From Gallionella sp. (GTDB lineage Bacteria > Pseudomonadota > Gammaproteobacteria > Burkholderiales > Gallionellaceae), in contig JAQVVH010000003.1 in the NCBI GenBank assembly GCA_028699065.1, positions 124,001-188,000 of the forward strand: DNA of 64,000 nucleotides, written 5' to 3'. The notes under the pieces are model-generated. The model was not told the DNA's origin and did no database searches. It saw only the letters and a list, made by a program, of their open reading frames with translations. Below are positions 60,431 through 64,000 of the stretch, one piece after another; positions within the stretch are counted from its first letter, which is position 1, and each line of letters begins with the position of its first letter. The position numbers and the translations under genes were made by a program.

Positions 60431-63400
60431 GATTTTGTCTTCAGGTTTTCAATGCCGAAGCGGCGATAGAGAATGGGCAGCATGATCAGGGTTAGTGCCG
60501 TAGAGCTGATAAGCCCGCCGGTGACCACGATGGCCAGCGGCTTCTGGATTTCAGATCCCGGGCCGGTGGCAAACAACACTGGAAGCAGGCCGAATGCTGT
60601 GATGCTCGCAGTCATGAGCACGGGACGCAAGCGGCGTTTTGCACCTTCGAATACAACTTGTGTCATGGGCAAGCCCTGAGCGTGCAACTGATTGAAATAG
60701 GACACCATGACGACCCCGTTCAGTACGGCGATTCCAAGCAGGGCGATAAAGCCCACCGACGCGGGGACCGACATGTATTCACCGCTTAGCCAGAGGGCGA
60801 CGACGCCGCCGATGAGCGCAAAAGGAACATTGGTTAATACCAGTACGGCCTGGCGCACAGAGCCGAATGTGGCAAACAGCAATATGAAAATCATACCCAG
60901 TGCAACGGGCACGACAACCGCGAGCCGGGCGGCCGCGCGTTGCTGGTTTTCGAATTGGCCGCCCCATTTCAGGTGGTAGCCCTCCGGCAGCTTGATTTTT
61001 GCGGCGACGGCGAGCTTGGCCTCATCGACGAAACCAACCAGGTCACGCCCTCGAACGTTGCTCTGAACAACGACCATGCGCTGACCGTTCTCGCGGTCGA
61101 CCTTGACCGGCCCATCCATACGTTCGAGGCGCGCCACGGCCGTCAGCGGAATACCTTCGCCGCCCGGCACCGGAAGTGTGAGTGCGGAAAATAGCGCGGG
61201 AGATTGCCGGATGTCGGCTTCGCCACGCAGGATGAGTGGCGTGCGCCGACCATTTTCGATCACAGTGCCGAGTTGCTGGCCTTCGATCTGGCTGCGTAGC
61301 GCGTTGCCAATATCATCCACGTTGAGCCCGAGTCGTCCGGCTGCCAGACGGTCGATGATGACCCGGTAATATTGCAGGCCACTATTCTTGACGGTGAAGA
61401 CGTCTTCACTACCCGGGACGTTTTCCAGCACGCCAACCATTTTTTCGGACAATATGTTCAGTTGCGCCATGTCCGTGCCGAAAATCTTGATGGCGATATC
61501 GCCTCTGGAACCGGTCAGCATTTCCGAAACGCGCATTGCGATGGGTTGTGTGAAGCTATATTCGATGCCTGGGAATTCGTCCATGACTTTGCGGATTGCA
61601 TCGATCACGAACTCCTTGTTCTTTTCGCGCCATTCGGTCTGCGGGCGCAGGACCAGAAAGTTGTCGGTTTCGTTCAGTCCCATGGGATCAAGGCCAAGTT
61701 CGTCGGCCCCGGCCCGTGAAACCATGCCGCGAACTTCCGGAACATTGGCCAGAATGGCCGCCTGAATGCGCTGGTCCAGGTCGGCCGTTTGGTCTAGGCT
61801 GACCGAGGGAAGCTTTGAAACCTGCATGATGATGTCGCCTTCATCCATTTCCGGCATGAAGGTTTTTCCGAGCATGGCGTAGATTCCGGCGGCTACCAGC
61901 AACATTAGTACCGCGGCGCGAATAACGCGTCGTTCGTGTTTGAGCGCGCGTTCCAGCAGCGGCATGTAAATATCCATGGCTTTGCGTACCAGCCACGGCT
62001 CCTGATGATCCGCATGTTTGAGCAGGAACGAAGCGAGCATCGGTACGACGCTCAGGGAGATGATCAGGGATGCGGCAAGTGCAAATACGATGGTCAATGC
62101 AACCGGGGTGAATAGCTTGCCTTCCAGTCCCTGCAGGGTGAGTAACGGCAGAAAAACAATCACGATAATGGCGACGCCGGCGGCAACCGGAGTGATCACT
62201 TCCTTGACCGCACGATAGATGACATGCAGGTGCGGAATGTGTTCACGTCGGTTAGCGAGGTGATTGATGATGTTTTCCACCACGACCACGGCCGCATCGA
62301 CCAGCATGCCGATGGCGATAGCGAGGCCGCCCAGCGACATCAGATTGGCGGACATGTCGAATTGCCGCATGAGGATAAAAGTGCAGAGCACCGCCAGTGG
62401 CAGACTGAGCGCAACGACCAGGGCTGCGCGCACATTGCCCAGAAATAAAATCAGCAGCACGATGACTAGGATGATGGCTTCACCCAGCGCTTTGGAAACC
62501 GTTCCAACGGCGCGCTCGACCAAGCTGCCGCGATCATAAAATACCTGAGTCGTCACCCCTTTGGGGAGCGTAGGGGCAAGCTCGTCCAGTTTGGCGCGGA
62601 CGCTGTTAACAACTTGCCGTGCATTCGCGCCCCTTAAGCCGAGTACCAGACCCTCCACGGCTTCACCTTTGCCGTCCTTGGTGACGACGCCATAACGGGT
62701 CAGGCTGCCGATACGTACTTGCGCCACATCGCTGACGCGAATCGGGGTGCCTTGCGTACTGCTGACAACCACATTGCGTAAATCCTGCAGATCCCGGAGG
62801 CTGCCTTCGGCGCGAACCAGCAAGGTTTCGTCACCTTCGTTGACGCGTCCGGCGCCGTCGTTGCGATTGTTAGCCTGAATTGCTGTTTGAAGTGCAGTAA
62901 AGGTCAGGCCATGTGCGGCCAGCGCATTGTGATCCGGTACGACTTCGAAGGTGCGTGCCAGACCGCCCAGGGCGTTGACATCGGCCACGCCAGGCAAGGT
63001 GCGCAGGGCCGGGCGTATGGTCCAGTCCAATATGGTGCGCCTCTGTTCCAGCGAAATATCCTTGCCTTCCACCGTGAACATAAACATCTCACCCAGCGGC
63101 GTGGTAATGGGTGCGAGGCCGCCTGAGGCATCCGGTGGCAGATCCCGCATGGCGTTATTCAGGCGTTCGGCGACTTGCTGGCGAGCCCAATAAATGTCGG
63201 TGCCTTCGTTAAAGTCGATCGTGATGTCGGCGATGGCGTATTTGGAAATCGAACGGAGTATCCGCTGGTTCGGAATGCCCAGCATTTCCAGTTCGATCGG
63301 GGCAACGATGCGCGTTTCCACCTCTTCCGGCGTCATGCCGGGCGCCTTCATGATGATTTTGACTTGTGTGGTCGAAACGTCAGGAAATGCGTCAATTGGC

Positions 63401-63501
63401 AGTTCGCGGAATGCGCCAATCCCGGCACCAATCAGAAGCAGAGTGAGTGCGCCTGCCAGTAGACGCTGGGTTAGCGCGAATTCAACCAGTTTGGAGAACA
63501 T
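60427..63501 (-). CDS. Heavy-metal RND efflux pump (CzcA/CusA family)
   Basis: 1024 residues, 12 membrane helices with two large periplasmic loops. Helix 4 reads AIGMLVDAAVVVVEN (396-410): Asp402 and Glu409 match the proton relay of CzcA, but the first Asp of its DFG motif is Ala396, as in Cu/Ag and Ni types. The LGLDPMGLNETDN loop in turn looks CzcA-like. The metal is therefore unresolved (Co/Zn/Cd, Ni or Cu/Ag). ATG begins right after the stop of the fusion-protein gene. Confidence 0.9.
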   Translation of the reverse strand: MFSKLVEFALTQRLLAGALTLLLIGAGIGAFRELPIDAFPDVSTTQVKIIMKAPGMTPEEVETRIVAPIELEMLGIPNQRILRSISKYAIADITIDFNEGTDIYWARQQVAERLNNAMRDLPPDASGGLAPITTPLGEMFMFTVEGKDISLEQRRTILDWTIRPALRTLPGVADVNALGGLARTFEVVPDHNALAAHGLTFTALQTAIQANNRNDGAGRVNEGDETLLVRAEGSLRDLQDLRNVVVSSTQGTPIRVSDVAQVRIGSLTRYGVVTKDGKGEAVEGLVLGLRGANARQVVNSVRAKLDELAPTLPKGVTTQVFYDRGSLVERAVGTVSKALGEAIILVIVLLILFLGNVRAALVVALSLPLAVLCTFILMRQFDMSANLMSLGGLAIAIGMLVDAAVVVVENIINHLANRREHIPHLHVIYRAVKEVITPVAAGVAIIVIVFLPLLTLQGLEGKLFTPVALTIVFALAASLIISLSVVPMLASFLLKHADHQEPWLVRKAMDIYMPLLERALKHERRVIRAAVLMLLVAAGIYAMLGKTFMPEMDEGDIIMQVSKLPSVSLDQTADLDQRIQAAILANVPEVRGMVSRAGADELGLDPMGLNETDNFLVLRPQTEWREKNKEFVIDAIRKVMDEFPGIEYSFTQPIAMRVSEMLTGSRGDIAIKIFGTDMAQLNILSEKMVGVLENVPGSEDVFTVKNSGLQYYRVIIDRLAAGRLGLNVDDIGNALRSQIEGQQLGTVIENGRRTPLILRGEADIRQSPALFSALTLPVPGGEGIPLTAVARLERMDGPVKVDRENGQRMVVVQSNVRGRDLVGFVDEAKLAVAAKIKLPEGYHLKWGGQFENQQRAAARLAVVVPVALGMIFILLFATFGSVRQAVLVLTNVPFALIGGVVALWLSGEYMSVPASVGFIALLGIAVLNGVVMVSYFNQLHAQGLPMTQVVFEGAKRRLRPVLMTASITAFGLLPVLFATGPGSEIQKPLAIVVTGGLISSTALTLIMLPILYRRFGIENLKTKS

Positions 63502-64000
63502 TTACTCGCCTCCGCCGATGCCCATGGAAATGGACTTTAGCGCCGAGACGCCTTGTACTGCGATTTTCTCGTCTCCCTTCAACGGCCCGTCAATGATGCT
63601 GTTTTGAGGGCCCTCGCTCAGAATTTTGACGGTCTGCGCCCGGAAACCGGTCGGTATGCTGATGTAAATCGTGGGTTGACCTGCGATGCGCGCAATGGCT
63701 TGGTTGGGTATTTGCCATTGGCGAAGATTACCCGCCGGTATTTTGATAGAGGCTTCGACGAATTGGCCGACATTGAGATTTTCAACACCCTTATCCAGTG
63801 TGGCTCGAACTAGTACGCTTTGACTGTTGTTGCTCAGGCTGCGACCCACGGCGGTAACCTTGCCGCTTGCGGCGTAACCCGGAATTTCCAGTGGGTTGCC
63901 TACCTTGATGTTGCGGGCCAAGGTTGCCGGAGCCTGTATTTCCAAGCTGAGGGGAGATAATTTGGCGATCTTAAACATCGAGATTGCGGAATCCACCCAT
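63502..64000 (-). CDS. Membrane fusion protein of the RND pump, C-terminal part (truncated)
   Basis: At least 165 C-terminal residues, open to the window edge. They show the beta-barrel and membrane-proximal domains of a periplasmic adaptor (LSLEIQAPATLARNIKVGNPLEIPG, VLVRATLDKGVENLNVGQFVEASI, IPNQAIARIAG). It bridges the inner-membrane pump and the outer-membrane duct. No C-terminal metal-binding extension is seen. Its TAA directly abuts the pump ATG. Confidence 0.88.
   Translation of the reverse strand, partial: WVDSAISMFKIAKLSPLSLEIQAPATLARNIKVGNPLEIPGYAASGKVTAVGRSLSNNSQSVLVRATLDKGVENLNVGQFVEASIKIPAGNLRQWQIPNQAIARIAGQPTIYISIPTGFRAQTVKILSEGPQNSIIDGPLKGDEKIAVQGVSALKSISMGIGGGE

Overview
The window is an ordinary-looking chromosomal segment of a Gram-negative betaproteobacterium. 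I see no rRNA, tRNA, CRISPR array, insertion sequence or phage genes. The gene order matches betaproteobacterial chromosomes: cysE-iscRSUA-hscBA-fdx-iscX, pyrG-kdsA-eno-ftsB, and rpsA-ihfB-lapAB-pyrF-rfaE1-hldD-cysM. The LexA is unusual. Its DNA-binding half is divergent and it is preceded by two GAAC-N4-GTTC operators, a form described for Gallionellales, Nitrosomonadales and Methylophilales. A relative of Gallionella or Sideroxydans is therefore my best guess, but this is inference.

Layout. Positions 1-7068 (+): end of cysE, the full isc iron-sulfur operon, dsbB coupled to it, then lexA. Positions 7113-16140 (-): one long same-strand run, transcribed as xfp, ackA, a plsC/olsA-like gene, an olsB-like gene, pstS, pstC, pstA, pstB. 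Position 16340 (+): glgP, divergent from xfp. Positions 18924-23025 (-): a glycosyltransferase, phoU, a PlcP-like phosphoesterase and a second glycosyltransferase. Positions 23166-28976: an atypical pyruvate kinase, dgkA, an arsR-arsC-acr3 operon and mltD. Positions 29050-35393: acs (-), divergent from pyrG-kdsA-eno-ftsB (+). Positions 35405-44366 (-): folD, ppa, hppA, pfp, a GlcG/HbpS-like gene, adk, kdsB, ycaR, lpxK, exbD, exbB. Positions 44714-55261 (+): xseA, a fused aroA-cmk, rpsA, ihfB, lapA, lapB, pyrF, rfaE1, hldD, cysM. Positions 55231-64000: amiC, tsaE (-), queG (+), a methyltransferase, and a heavy-metal RND efflux operon running off the right edge.

The theme that ties the window together is phosphate and pyrophosphate economy. 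Good Pho-box promoters (two 7-mers at 11-bp pitch, then 10 bp, then a -10-like hexamer) precede pstS and phoU, and a weaker one precedes xfp. Around them lie genes for phosphorus-free membrane lipids: ornithine-lipid type olsA/olsB, and a PlcP-like phosphoesterase overlapping a diacylglycerol-type GT4 glycosyltransferase, with another GT4 enzyme beside phoU. Central carbon enzymes nearby conserve or recycle phosphate: phosphoketolase plus acetate kinase, glycogen phosphorylase, PPi-dependent phosphofructokinase, membrane H+-PPase and soluble PPase. I read this as a phosphate-starvation membrane-remodelling and PPi-energy neighbourhood. The individual families are known; the combined arrangement and its Pho control are my inference.

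Smaller oddities include a 33-codon ORF between pyrG and kdsA that mimics the KdsA N-terminus, a one-chain AroA-Cmk fusion, overlapping 5' ends of tsaE and queG, two tail-to-tail gene overlaps, and a DnaA-box-containing AT-rich gap upstream of xseA.
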